Counted from the stretch's first letter, positions 51,287 through 59,492 are shown. The stretch is 64,000 bases of DNA from an uncultured Clostridia bacterium (GCA_934254815.1 CAKQME010000010.1:1-64000), one strand, 5' to 3'. A program made the numbers and translations. The notes: generated by a model not told the origin, from the letters alone.

Positions 51287-51935
51287 GACGGTTTTCGACA
51301 ATTTCGACGTCGTTTTCAAAAGCGGAAAAATATCCGTCGTGATGGGTAAATCGGGCGAGGGAAAGACAACGCTTTTGAATTGTATCGCAAAGCTTACCGA
51401 TTACGACGGCGAAATAACCGGCGCGGAAAACGTTTCTTACGTCTTTCAGAGCGATCGGCTTATTCCGTTTAAAACGGTCTATGAAAATCTCGATTTCACT
51501 CTTGACGGAAAACTGAAAAAACAGGAACGCGGCGAGAAAATAAAAAATATTCTGCGCGCCGTGTCGCTTGAAGATAAAGCCTGCGCGATGGTAAACGAGC
51601 TTTCGGGCGGGCAGCGTAAGCGCGCGTCGATAGCCCGCGCGTTTTTGTCGGACGGCGATGTTTTGTTGATGGACGAACCGCTTAATTCTCTCGATCTGGG
51701 CTTGAGAATGCAGACGACGGATCTTCTGCTCGATATGGTCGGACGCTATCCGCGAACGGTGATATACGTCACGCACGATATAGACGAGGCTTTGACGGTT
51801 GCCGATTGTATTTTCGCGATAGGTGAAAAAGGGGTTGAATATTCTTATGAATTTTTGTCATCGCAAAAAGAAAGGGATATTCTGTCGGAAGAATGTAATA
51901 AAGTAAAAAGGCAATTGATAAAATTTCTCGTATAA
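51243..51935 (+). CDS. ABC ATPase of the NMT1-type importer
   Basis: 230 aa. Walker A GKSGEGKTT, Q-loop VFQSDRLIP, signature LSGGQRKRASIARA, Walker B VLLMDEPLNSLD, H-loop THDIDEA. SsuB/ThiZ-like. AAGGTG precedes the ATG inside the permease gene, and the 44-nt overlap implies coupled translation. It completes a four-gene operon with its own regulator-like first gene. Confidence 0.88.
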   Translation: MDIRIEKLNKKYADKTVFDNFDVVFKSGKISVVMGKSGEGKTTLLNCIAKLTDYDGEITGAENVSYVFQSDRLIPFKTVYENLDFTLDGKLKKQERGEKIKNILRAVSLEDKACAMVNELSGGQRKRASIARAFLSDGDVLLMDEPLNSLDLGLRMQTTDLLLDMVGRYPRTVIYVTHDIDEALTVADCIFAIGEKGVEYSYEFLSSQKERDILSEECNKVKRQLIKFLV

Positions 51936-52039
51936 AAAATTGTTTTCGGTCGATAATAAAATCGACGAACCGTAAAAAGGCGTATTTACATAAAATGTAA
52001 CAGGGGTATGCTTAAAAGGCTTCGTCGAAGGGGTCGGAA

Positions 52040-52393
52040 ATGATTAAAAGAGGAGAATTGTATTATGCTGATCTTTCTCCCGTAGTCGGAAGCGAGCAGG
52101 GCGGAATACGCCCCGTGCTTGTAGTTCAGAACGACGTAGGCAATAAATACAGCCCCACGGTAATTGCGGCGGCGGTAACGAGCCGTATAGATAAAGCTAA
52201 GTTGCCGACGCATATCGAACTGAACGCCGCCGAATACGGATTAAGTAAAGATTCGGTAGTATTGCTTGAACAGATACGAACGCTTGACAAACGCAGACTT
52301 AAAGAACGCATAGGCTCGTTGCCCGTAACCACTATGGCTCGCGTAGACGACGCGTTGCTTATAAGTCTCGGCTTTGCCGTAAAAAGCGTGTAA
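52040..52393 (+). CDS. mazF: MazF/PemK-family endoribonuclease toxin
   Basis: 117 aa. Diagnostic RGELYYADLSPVVGSEQGGIRPVLVVQND start, the internal AAAVTSR and LEQIRTLDKRRL segments, as in Bacillus NdoA/EndoA, an mRNA interferase cutting at specific U-containing sites. In Bacillus the ribbon-helix-helix antitoxin NdoAI is directly upstream; here none is visible in 51936-52039. AAGGGG lies 6 nt before the ATG. A terminator follows, so it is monocistronic. Possibly controlled by an antitoxin elsewhere. Confidence 0.9.
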   Translation: MIKRGELYYADLSPVVGSEQGGIRPVLVVQNDVGNKYSPTVIAAAVTSRIDKAKLPTHIELNAAEYGLSKDSVVLLEQIRTLDKRRLKERIGSLPVTTMARVDDALLISLGFAVKSV

Positions 52394-52396
52394 ACC

Positions 52397-52445
52397 AAAA
52401 ACCTTGCGTAGCGAGATTGAATATCGGTCGCTCCGCAAGGTTTTT
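52397..52445 (+). terminator. Terminator after mazF
   Basis: A 12-bp stem AAAAACCTTGCG/CGCAAGGTTTTT (52397-52408 with 52434-52445), extended by GCGA/TCGC inside. It is symmetrical in A/T flanks and can act for the convergent M42 peptidase as well. Confidence 0.8.
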
Positions 52446-52461
52446 AATTTTATGTTATAAG

Positions 52462-53502
52462 TTATATTCCGAGATAAAGCAGAATAAGCGAAATAGTGTT
52501 TTTTATCCCGTCAAAGTGGGTGCGTTCCATTCCGTGCGAAGCGTGAACGCCCGTTCCTACGAGCGCGCCCGTAACGTCGTGACCCGCAGTCCACATCGCG
52601 CCGATATCCGAACCGTAATACGGGTAAATATCCACCGCGTAATCGAGACCGTTTTCTTTTGCGAGATTTATAAGCCTGCTTGTGAATTCGTAATCGTAAG
52701 GTCCGTGACTGTCTTTGGCGCAAATAGAAACCTGCCTTTCGGTGCAGTTGAGGTCTTTGCCTATGCAACCCATATCCACGCCGAGCATAGATTTTATTCC
52801 GTCGGGAATATAACTCGCGCCGTGTCCTACTTCTTCATACATAGTAACCATCATTTTGATAGTGTTTTCGGGTACGATTTTGTAGTCTTTGATAATTTTA
52901 AGTACGGTTATAAAACAGGCGACGCTCGCTTTGTCATCGATAAATCTCGATTTTATATAGCCGCTGTCGGTAAAAACGTATTTCGGGTCGTAAACGACGT
53001 AATCGCCGCTTTCGATGCCTAATTTTCTCACGTCGTCGGGCGTAGAAACCACTTCGTCCAAACGAATGTACATATTTTCTTCGTTGCGTTCGAGAGTCGC
53101 GCTGTCTTTATAGACGTGTACTGCCGGGCTTTTTGAAAGAAACGTACCCGTGTAACGTTTGCCGTCGCGGGTGATTATCGTGCAGTATTCTCCGTCGAGA
53201 GTGGGCAGGCAAGGTCCGCCTACTTTCGTGAACGTGAGTTCGCCGTCGGGGTGCAGACCGCGAATCATCGCGCCCAAAGTGTCGGCGTGCGCCGACAGAC
53301 CCAACGCTTCTTCCGATTTTCCTTTAACGGTAAGTATGGCGCAACCCTTGTGTGTCAACGTAAATTCCGCGCCGTTTTCCTCTGCGAGAGTTTTTATAAG
53401 CGGCATTATTTCTTTGTAATATCCGCTCGGACTGGGCGTGTTTACGATTTTACCGAATACTTCGCCGTAGTATTCTTTATATTTTGTTACGTCTATTTTC
53501 AT
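52462..53502 (-). CDS. M42-family metallo-aminopeptidase
   Basis: 346 aa. Metal-binding pattern of M42 (FrvX/YsdC, glutamyl aminopeptidase-type): SAHADTLGAM (His/Asp), SRFIDDKAS (bridging Asp), EEVGHGA (catalytic Glu and metal ligand) and late GVHASHGMER (His). Cytoplasmic oligomeric peptidase that trims short peptides. Its start overlaps the stop of the upstream Cys-rich gene by 4 nt, so the two are co-transcribed leftward. Confidence 0.88.
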   Translation of the reverse strand: MKIDVTKYKEYYGEVFGKIVNTPSPSGYYKEIMPLIKTLAEENGAEFTLTHKGCAILTVKGKSEEALGLSAHADTLGAMIRGLHPDGELTFTKVGGPCLPTLDGEYCTIITRDGKRYTGTFLSKSPAVHVYKDSATLERNEENMYIRLDEVVSTPDDVRKLGIESGDYVVYDPKYVFTDSGYIKSRFIDDKASVACFITVLKIIKDYKIVPENTIKMMVTMYEEVGHGASYIPDGIKSMLGVDMGCIGKDLNCTERQVSICAKDSHGPYDYEFTSRLINLAKENGLDYAVDIYPYYGSDIGAMWTAGHDVTGALVGTGVHASHGMERTHFDGIKNTISLILLYLGI

Positions 53503-53858
53503 TTAAGCAAATCCTCTTTGACGGCTAAAATTTCCGCGCAAGCCGTACATGCGGGGCAGTCGCAGAATTTTTCGCCCGCATTTTTGCGTTCTATAGTATG
53601 CGCGAGGAAGTTTTCGGCTTGTTCCTTGCCCATATACTGAGCCGCAAGGGGAGAAGTTAAAAATTCAAGCAACTTGTCGATAGGTTCGATGTCTTCTTCG
53701 AGTTCTTTGATATAAGCCGCGGTTTCGTCTTTTTCGTTTTCGGTACCTACCGCCGCAAGCCATTTTTCGGCGGCTTCTTTGGCTTCTTTGCAAACCGACC
53801 CCGAATTTATAAGCGCGTGAGTTTTTTCGATAACGTAATTTAAAACTTCTTTATTCAT
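53499..53858 (-). CDS. Cys-rich helical protein of unknown function, upstream of M42 peptidase
   Basis: 119 aa, mostly helical, acidic. A C-terminal CDCPACTAC cluster (~98-106) plus an earlier Cys (~23) could bind iron-sulfur or zinc. I do not recognise a named family. Good ribosome site (AAGGAGA) and promoter. The 4-nt overlap with the M42 gene suggests a shared role, perhaps in peptide or redox homeostasis; that is inference. Confidence 0.65.
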   Translation of the reverse strand: MNKEVLNYVIEKTHALINSGSVCKEAKEAAEKWLAAVGTENEKDETAAYIKELEEDIEPIDKLLEFLTSPLAAQYMGKEQAENFLAHTIERKNAGEKFCDCPACTACAEILAVKEDLLK

Positions 53859-53889
53859 AATTTCCGTCTCCTTAGATAATGTTGATTAT

Positions 53890-53918
53890 ATTTTAACTCA
53901 AAATCCGAAAATTTTCAA
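53890..53918 (-). promoter_or_regulatory. Promoter of the Cys-rich/M42 unit
   Basis: Minus-strand TTGAAA (complement of 53913-53918), 17-bp spacer, TAAAAT (complement of 53890-53895). Confidence 0.6.
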
Positions 53919-54052
53919 CAAAAACGCGAATGTTTTATAAAATTTCAATATGATTATTAACGGTAAGTTAAACAGTATATAAACGGAATATTATTTTTAA
54001 TAAGAAATACGGAAAAAGTTGCTTTTAAGAGCGGTGCGGAAAATCCGATATA

Positions 54053-54280
54053 TCAGTCGGACAGCCCCAAAAGATAATCGGCTGAAACGTCGAATAATTC
54101 GCATACGGCGATAATCTGTTCGGCGCACGGCGAAGATTTGCCGTTTTCCCATAGCGAAACGGTATCCTGCGAAACGAAAAGCAATCGCCCCAATTCGCTT
54201 TGCGACAGATCGCGGTCACATCTTAATTCTTTTAATCTTTATGAAATTTTTAAAATTTTTTGAGAATTGTATTGTTTCAT
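54053..54280 (-). pseudogene. XRE-family repressor gene interrupted by an in-frame TAA
   Basis: Reading the minus strand from ATG at 54280: 13 codons (MKQYNSQKILKIS), then TAA at 54241-54239, then an uninterrupted 61-codon frame to TGA at 54053. That frame is a full Cro/CI-type helix-turn-helix: RLKELRCDRDLSQSELG, FVSQDTVSLWENGKSSP, and the end LFDVSADYLLGLSD. A single GAA-to-TAA change would restore the usual SERLKELR. No alternative start lies between the TAA and the first helix. It faces the envelope operon across two operator-like palindromes. Either a recent nonsense mutation, a base error, or suppressed in vivo. Confidence 0.8.
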
Positions 54281-54290
54281 ATATGTAGTT

Positions 54291-54342
54291 TACGAAAAAT
54301 TCTCGTAAAACGGTTGACTTACGAGAAATTCTCGTATATAAT
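54291..54342 (+). promoter_or_regulatory. Envelope-operon promoter with two 17-bp operator palindromes
   Basis: TTGACT (54314-54319) and TATAAT (54337-54342) are 17 bp apart. The spacer itself (54320-54336) is the palindrome TACGAGAAATTCTCGTA. A second copy, TACGAAAAATTCTCGTA (54291-54307), differs at one base and lies 29 bp upstream, start to start. A repressor bound in the spacer would block the polymerase directly. The XRE gene starts 11 bp to the left, fitting autoregulation. Confidence 0.8.
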
Positions 54343-54391
54343 TAAAAGAAAAGGTTGTGTTAAGGAACTAATAAAAACGGAGGAAAATTCA

Positions 54392-55456
54392 ATGAAAAAA
54401 TTTATTGTATTCGGGCTTAGTCTGATTCTTATAGTATCTTCCGTCGTAATTATGACGACAAGCGGAAAAATCGGGGCGGAAACCGATAGCGGAGTTGCTC
54501 TAACGAGTGATGAAGTTGTCGAAACTCGTGATTTCGGTAACGAACTGACTGCGTTTTCGGCGGTAATGCCGGATATTTCGCCCGTATTTACGGGTGAATC
54601 ACTATCGGGTTATACGAGACAAACGCTATCCGAAAAAACTGACGGCAAAATTAAGAGCGTAACCGTAGAATGCAGCGCCGACGGTACTATCGATATTAAA
54701 GGTAATATTGCCTCCGGCGGCAGCGAGACGGAAATGGATTATAAAACGCGACTTATTTTCGATTGCGTAGTTACTATGGACGAAAAATCGATTTTGTTGG
54801 ATTATACGAGATGCGAAACGATTATGACCGGCAATATCGGCGGCGTGTCCGCAGTGGCTGAAATGTCGTTTCCGTTTAAAATTTATTTTGACGAAACTAC
54901 ACTTGGTTTGCGCTACGGACAGATAAGTTATACCGTAAACGGCTATAATTTTTCCTCCGAAATATCTTCGGTTTTAAGCGGACGCTGGTTGTATCTCGAC
55001 GGTTCGACCGATTTCGGTGAATACGGCGACGTATGTTTGCAGATGTTTAATTGGGCGACGAAAGGTTTTTCGGGCGAGCTTAATTATTATTCCGATTATC
55101 TTTCCGAGTATGCCGAAGAAAATTTTTTAAATCGTAACGGAACGTTTTATTTAAAAAAGTCTTGCGCGAAAGATTTCTGGAAAGGGCTTTTCGTTAAAAA
55201 TCGGGCGATAGACGACGAATACGGTATTTGGAGCAACCCGAACGATATTAAGGTCAAGGTTTTGTCGGGCGAGTTTTCGATAAAATTAGGTGAGACCGAA
55301 AAAATTATAAAAGCGGTTTCCGATTACGTTTCGACCATAAAAGAGAATCTAGGCGGAACTTCGATGAATATCGTCGGAGATTGCTCTATGAATTACGAAT
55401 ATAAAATTACCAAAGAAAATTCGACGACCGTAGAACGTCCCGATTTTGGCGAATAA
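54392..55456 (+). CDS. Envelope operon protein 1: secreted protein of unknown function
   Basis: 354 aa. A hydrophobic N-terminal helix (~4-24) without a lipobox Cys is a signal peptide or anchor. The rest is beta-rich with alternating polar/hydrophobic strands (for example KIKSVTVECSADGTIDIKGNI), a pair of Cys, and a helical segment (~225-300). No known domain recognised. Start at 54392 follows CGGAGG; an in-frame extension into the promoter is rejected. First of five closely packed genes (gaps 11, 14, -1, 3 nt). Confidence 0.65.
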   Translation: MKKFIVFGLSLILIVSSVVIMTTSGKIGAETDSGVALTSDEVVETRDFGNELTAFSAVMPDISPVFTGESLSGYTRQTLSEKTDGKIKSVTVECSADGTIDIKGNIASGGSETEMDYKTRLIFDCVVTMDEKSILLDYTRCETIMTGNIGGVSAVAEMSFPFKIYFDETTLGLRYGQISYTVNGYNFSSEISSVLSGRWLYLDGSTDFGEYGDVCLQMFNWATKGFSGELNYYSDYLSEYAEENFLNRNGTFYLKKSCAKDFWKGLFVKNRAIDDEYGIWSNPNDIKVKVLSGEFSIKLGETEKIIKAVSDYVSTIKENLGGTSMNIVGDCSMNYEYKITKENSTTVERPDFGE

Positions 55457-55467
55457 GGTGAGAAAGT

Positions 55468-56805
55468 ATGGATGATATAAAAAATAACGAATATATCGAA
55501 AATATTTACGACGAAAACACGATAGTGAAAAATTCCGCATATGCAAAGAAGAAAAGTATCTGCGTGTTTAATAACGCGTTATTTCTGGCGGCGTCGATTT
55601 TGTTGTCGGTCGCGTTGTTTTCAGGCGTAGCTTCGTCCGACGGAAAAATAACGGTTTATAATTTTTACGTTTATTTCGTAAATTTATTCCGTAACGAATG
55701 GTCGAGCGTAACGGTCGGCACAGATATGCTTGCCGATTGCGGGCTGGCGATAGCGTATATCGTTATAGTTATCAGGTTTCTGATTATAATTATCAAGTCG
55801 ATCGACAATTTTGCGAAAATCTGCAAAAACGGGTACAATCAGATTTTAGAAAGCGGAATGAAGACAAACGCCGCAACGCAGCTGAAAATGTACGTCGTAC
55901 TTAGCGTTTGTTCGGCGTTGTTTTACGTTCAGTCTGTCGATATTTACGGCGGCATGGCAATGCTTGCAAGCTTGATCGTGTTGATAATTTCCGATTATTT
56001 CAGAACGTTTTACACCACGCCCAAAGGAGTGAACAAAACTCTTTTACTATATAATTCCATAAAGAAAGCGACGGTTGTCGCCGTATATGCGATTCTTTAT
56101 TTTTACATATTGCAAATCGCGGGCGTAAGCGGCTTTATCGTCGGAGCGACGACGATAGGCGATATTACGGGAGATTCCGCTTACGTCGCTTCGTATGCCA
56201 TATTGTTAATTGTTTACCCGATGATAAACGTCATAATTCAATTTTGTTTTATGTCCGCATTTATAAGATCTATGGATTATTTCTTGAACGAAGAGGATAA
56301 TTTCATCGCGCTGACCGTAATGACGGCTGTGGCATGCGCGGCGGTGATACTTGCAAATATGTTGGTGAACTTTAACGATACCGAAAATATTTTCGATTAT
56401 ATTTTTACAACCGCAGGCGCGCAGACGTATCCTTTTATGTTGTCTCTTGCGGGTATGCTTGTATATATAGCTTATAAATCCGCCGTCGAAGACGAGAGAT
56501 TAAAAGAAATCGAAGAGAAAAAACGAATTGTCGAGATAAAAAAAGCGGAGACTGCCGCTGTTGAAGAACAAAAGAAAATCGAGCTTAAAAAATCCGAAGA
56601 AGAAGCGCGCAGAGCCGAAGCTACCAAGCAGATAGCCGAAGCGATAATCAAAGCTCAGAAAGAGGATAAAGCGAATAAAGACGCCGAAGAGATGTCGCAG
56701 ATAATAGCTGCTGCGCTTAAAAAACTTTACGACGAAGACAGATCTCGCGACCGTATCGAAAGAGAAGCCGAGACTGCGGCATCTGACGACGACGATAAAA
56801 ATTAA
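55468..56805 (+). CDS. Envelope operon protein 2: polytopic membrane protein with charged coiled-coil tail
   Basis: 445 aa. About eight hydrophobic segments between residues ~30 and 345 (for example LFLAASILLSVALFSGVA; YIVIVIRFLIIIIKSI; FIALTVMTAVACAAVILANM). The last ~100 residues are a highly charged helix rich in K, E and A (KRIVEIKKAETAAVEEQKK), probably a cytoplasmic coiled coil, ending in DDDDK. No transporter signature. It could be a scaffold for the other operon products. Ribosome site AAGGTGAGAAAG. Confidence 0.65.
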   Translation: MDDIKNNEYIENIYDENTIVKNSAYAKKKSICVFNNALFLAASILLSVALFSGVASSDGKITVYNFYVYFVNLFRNEWSSVTVGTDMLADCGLAIAYIVIVIRFLIIIIKSIDNFAKICKNGYNQILESGMKTNAATQLKMYVVLSVCSALFYVQSVDIYGGMAMLASLIVLIISDYFRTFYTTPKGVNKTLLLYNSIKKATVVAVYAILYFYILQIAGVSGFIVGATTIGDITGDSAYVASYAILLIVYPMINVIIQFCFMSAFIRSMDYFLNEEDNFIALTVMTAVACAAVILANMLVNFNDTENIFDYIFTTAGAQTYPFMLSLAGMLVYIAYKSAVEDERLKEIEEKKRIVEIKKAETAAVEEQKKIELKKSEEEARRAEATKQIAEAIIKAQKEDKANKDAEEMSQIIAAALKKLYDEDRSRDRIEREAETAASDDDDKN

Positions 56806-56819
56806 AGCTAAAGGGAAGT

Positions 56820-57623
56820 ATGAAATACAAAAAATTTACGAGCGAAGAGAAAAAAAGATATAAATCGTATCCGCTGCCGTGGGCAAGGTTTATAAGTTTT
56901 TTCGCGGTCTGTATTGCCGATATCGCTTTATCTGTCGATTTTGCGGCTTATTTATATATGGTTGACAGCGATTTGACGACTAAAAACGGAATGTGGTTCG
57001 GCGGGCTGTCGTACTTGTTCACAAATTCGTTAGCCGTGGTGATCCATTTTGTTTTGTACGCGTTGCTTTTGTTGCTGACGCATTTTATATTCCGCCTGTT
57101 TAACAATAAAAAGAAAGTATATCGCGGCTTAAGCTGGCAAAAACTCAACGATATTTTGACGATAGACTGCGAAATCTTATATTATGCCATATGTATCGTT
57201 ATACTTGTTTTTTCCGTTTATATAAAAGCTTATCCGTCTTTTTACGGTTATTTTGCTATTGCATTTCATCTTTTAACTCCTAAATTCTTGGCGTATCTTT
57301 TACCTGATTATACGATTTGTGTTCATTGCGGACTTATGAATACGTTAGGGTGTCGGTCTTCGAGCGAGAAAGATTTGGGCGTCGCGCCCGAATTTCATAC
57401 CGAGGGCGGGTATTATGAAAACGTGACGTCTTACGGCGACGTTTACGACGAAAATTTTTCACGGGTCGGAGGCGTGTCGTATAATTCAAGGCGATACGTT
57501 CCTAAAACTACTGTTTACGGCGGAATGTACGAACACACAGAGAGAACGCTGCATTATGTTTGCAGAGTATGCGGCAGTGAAAACGACCATAAAGATTATG
57601 TAAAAAGGAAGTTGTTCGGGTAA
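56820..57623 (+). CDS. Envelope operon protein 3: membrane protein with split Cys cluster
   Basis: 267 aa. Four hydrophobic segments (~22-48, 64-92, 115-135, 138-161). A hydrophilic C-terminal part has CVHC (Cys167, Cys170), Cys178, and, 70 residues later, CRVC (Cys248, Cys251) followed by His. Two CxxC knuckles separated by a Tyr/Gly-rich insertion could form one zinc-ribbon-like site. AAAGGGAAG lies before the ATG. It overlaps the next gene by 1 nt. Unknown function. Confidence 0.65.
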   Translation: MKYKKFTSEEKKRYKSYPLPWARFISFFAVCIADIALSVDFAAYLYMVDSDLTTKNGMWFGGLSYLFTNSLAVVIHFVLYALLLLLTHFIFRLFNNKKKVYRGLSWQKLNDILTIDCEILYYAICIVILVFSVYIKAYPSFYGYFAIAFHLLTPKFLAYLLPDYTICVHCGLMNTLGCRSSSEKDLGVAPEFHTEGGYYENVTSYGDVYDENFSRVGGVSYNSRRYVPKTTVYGGMYEHTERTLHYVCRVCGSENDHKDYVKRKLFG

Positions 57624-58531
57624 TGCGTAAAATTATAAAACAGGTTTTGCTTTTGTCGATGGTTTCGGTTATTTTTATTTCGGGCGGTTGTTCTTTATTG
57701 CTTAAAAATAAGCGCGACGAAGAGAGCGCGGCTGCCGTCGAGTATTTTAAGGAGAATTACGCCAAAGCTATGGATTATCTTTCCGAGGGGAAAGATATCG
57801 AGGGCTATAGAACGCTTTATCGTATAAAAGAGTATGATCAGGCGGCGAAAAAACTCGAAGAATTGCTTGCCGACGACAGATTTTTGCAATATCGCGCGGC
57901 TGAAGCGGGATATACGGTCGAGTTCGGAAGATACGAACAGGACAACGATATAAATAACGGTAAAGAACCTATCCGATGGACGGTTTTAAAAACCTATGAT
58001 AATAAGCTGTTTTTATTTGCGGATAAAGTTCTCGACTGCCATATGTTTTATAGTAAGATAGATAACTATTATACATGGGCGCGTTCCGATATGTGTAAAT
58101 GGCTCAACGGGGAATTTTTATCCGTCGCTTTTTTAGAGGGCGAAAGGGAAATGATCTGTACGACGTCTGTCAGAACTTACGAACCGTATTTTAAAGAAAA
58201 CGAAATTGTCGATTGTAAAGCGTTTTTAATCAGTCGCGACGAATATTACGCTTTCCGCGACGAAAACATGAACATCGACAACGGGATATACGATAAACTC
58301 GGAACAATAGAAGTCAGCGCTTATGCGAGATACCGGTATCGGGAAGCCGTAAAAGACAAAAACTCATATATAAGTTCATATCATTATGCGTTCAGGTCTC
58401 AGGGCGATTACGGCTTATATTTTTGTTATGCGAATAGCGACAGTAAAAAGGGTCCGTCGGTAGGCGAGAACGGAATAGTGGCGACGTTTTGCGTCAGACC
58501 CGCGATATGGGTAGATATACAAGGAGAATAA
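57623..58531 (+). CDS. Envelope operon protein 4: lipoprotein with DUF6273-like domain
   Basis: 302 aa. Lipobox ISGGC (Cys23). A short helical stretch is followed from ~90 by VEFGRYEQDNDINNGKEPIRWTVL, FADKVLDCHMF, DMCKWLNGEFL, FLISRDEYYAF and the end FCVRPAIWVDI. These are the marks of DUF6273, a C-type-lectin/formylglycine-enzyme-like fold seen in surface proteins of gut Firmicutes. It is probably displayed outside the membrane. Molecular role unknown. Confidence 0.72.
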   Translation: MRKIIKQVLLLSMVSVIFISGGCSLLLKNKRDEESAAAVEYFKENYAKAMDYLSEGKDIEGYRTLYRIKEYDQAAKKLEELLADDRFLQYRAAEAGYTVEFGRYEQDNDINNGKEPIRWTVLKTYDNKLFLFADKVLDCHMFYSKIDNYYTWARSDMCKWLNGEFLSVAFLEGEREMICTTSVRTYEPYFKENEIVDCKAFLISRDEYYAFRDENMNIDNGIYDKLGTIEVSAYARYRYREAVKDKNSYISSYHYAFRSQGDYGLYFCYANSDSKKGPSVGENGIVATFCVRPAIWVDIQGE

Positions 58532-58534
58532 AAT

Positions 58535-59332
58535 ATGAAAATGATATCTAAATCGATATGTTTTATAGTCTGTATTTTAATAGCGATAATGCCGATTGCG
58601 GGCTGTTCGTTGTTGAAATACAGAAATGAAAGCGCAGAGCAAAGCAAAGGCGATAATATAAAAGAATCGACCGTACCGAAAATTCAGGAAATAACCGTTT
58701 ATAATGACGATACTCCCGTTACCTATTCAGTAACCGTCGGAGACGTCGCCGTGATAGACGCGTTCACTAAACGCGGATATTATTTTACAGGCGCTTACGA
58801 TTCCCGGACGGGCGGAAAAAAATATTTTGACGCAAAAGGGAATTCCACGATGCTCTGGGCTGCGGGTAACCCCGATACATATTACGCAAGGTTCGAAAGC
58901 GTCGAAACGCTGTCTTACAGTCAGATTCGCTATGAAGAAGACCCGTTGAAGTGGGACGGCGGAATTTACGAACGTTACGTCGAGTTTGAGTTGGACGAAG
59001 AGTTTAAAAACGCCGTAAACGCTAACCCCAATATGAAATTGTCTATAACCGTATCGTTAAAAATATCCTGCGATTATTCTTGGGAGTTCAAAAACGTGTC
59101 GGTAACTAATCTGAAAAGCGGAGGCGAATCGACGAAACTCGATTCCGATATAAAACTTTCGGCAAAGCAGTACGTTTATAAAACGTATACGACCGAAATG
59201 TCGGCGGGGTTGTTCCGTAAAGGTATGATTTATGTCTCGCTGTTGGGTCGCGAGGGCGCAAACGTCACCGCGACAAGATACTATGTGAAAAACGTTGCGC
59301 TTTCGGCGGCTTTCGTTGGCAACGAACAGTAA
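58535..59332 (+). CDS. Envelope operon protein 5: lipoprotein with InlB-repeat-like strand module
   Basis: 265 aa. Lipobox PIAGC (Cys24). Residues ~45-105 resemble a beta-grasp InlB B-repeat (Listeria-Bacteroides type): YSVTVGDVAVIDAFTKRGYYFTGAYDS, then TYYARFE. The remainder is a beta-sandwich-like domain with no catalytic motif. GGAG precedes the start, 3 nt after the previous gene. Likely an extracellular binding or scaffold lipoprotein closing the operon. Confidence 0.7.
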   Translation: MKMISKSICFIVCILIAIMPIAGCSLLKYRNESAEQSKGDNIKESTVPKIQEITVYNDDTPVTYSVTVGDVAVIDAFTKRGYYFTGAYDSRTGGKKYFDAKGNSTMLWAAGNPDTYYARFESVETLSYSQIRYEEDPLKWDGGIYERYVEFELDEEFKNAVNANPNMKLSITVSLKISCDYSWEFKNVSVTNLKSGGESTKLDSDIKLSAKQYVYKTYTTEMSAGLFRKGMIYVSLLGREGANVTATRYYVKNVALSAAFVGNEQ

Positions 59333-59387
59333 TAAATTAAAACAAGGGCTTAAGAAACGTCCGAAAAAACATTACGTTACAAATATT

Positions 59388-59492
59388 ATTCGCTTGTTTT
59401 GCGGCATATTTGACTAAGTCCGGTTGACGCGATTATTTAATCGTTATTCCGGGCGCGGTGAAAAATTCCGTATCGCAAGCGAATATTTTTTT
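59388..59492 (+). terminator. Long-loop structured terminator or small RNA 3' end
   Basis: ATTCGCTTG (59388-59396) pairs with CAAGCGAAT (59476-59484), followed by seven T (59486-59492). The 79-nt interior can form CGG/CCG continuation and a small CGAT...ATCG stem. It can terminate the envelope operon. The branched interior is unusual for a simple terminator. No gene is seen in 59333-59689 otherwise. Confidence 0.5.

Noticed and set aside
51936..52039. Antitoxin gene for mazF
   Set aside because: Only 104 bp are available and no start codon with a ribosome site opens a plausible frame.
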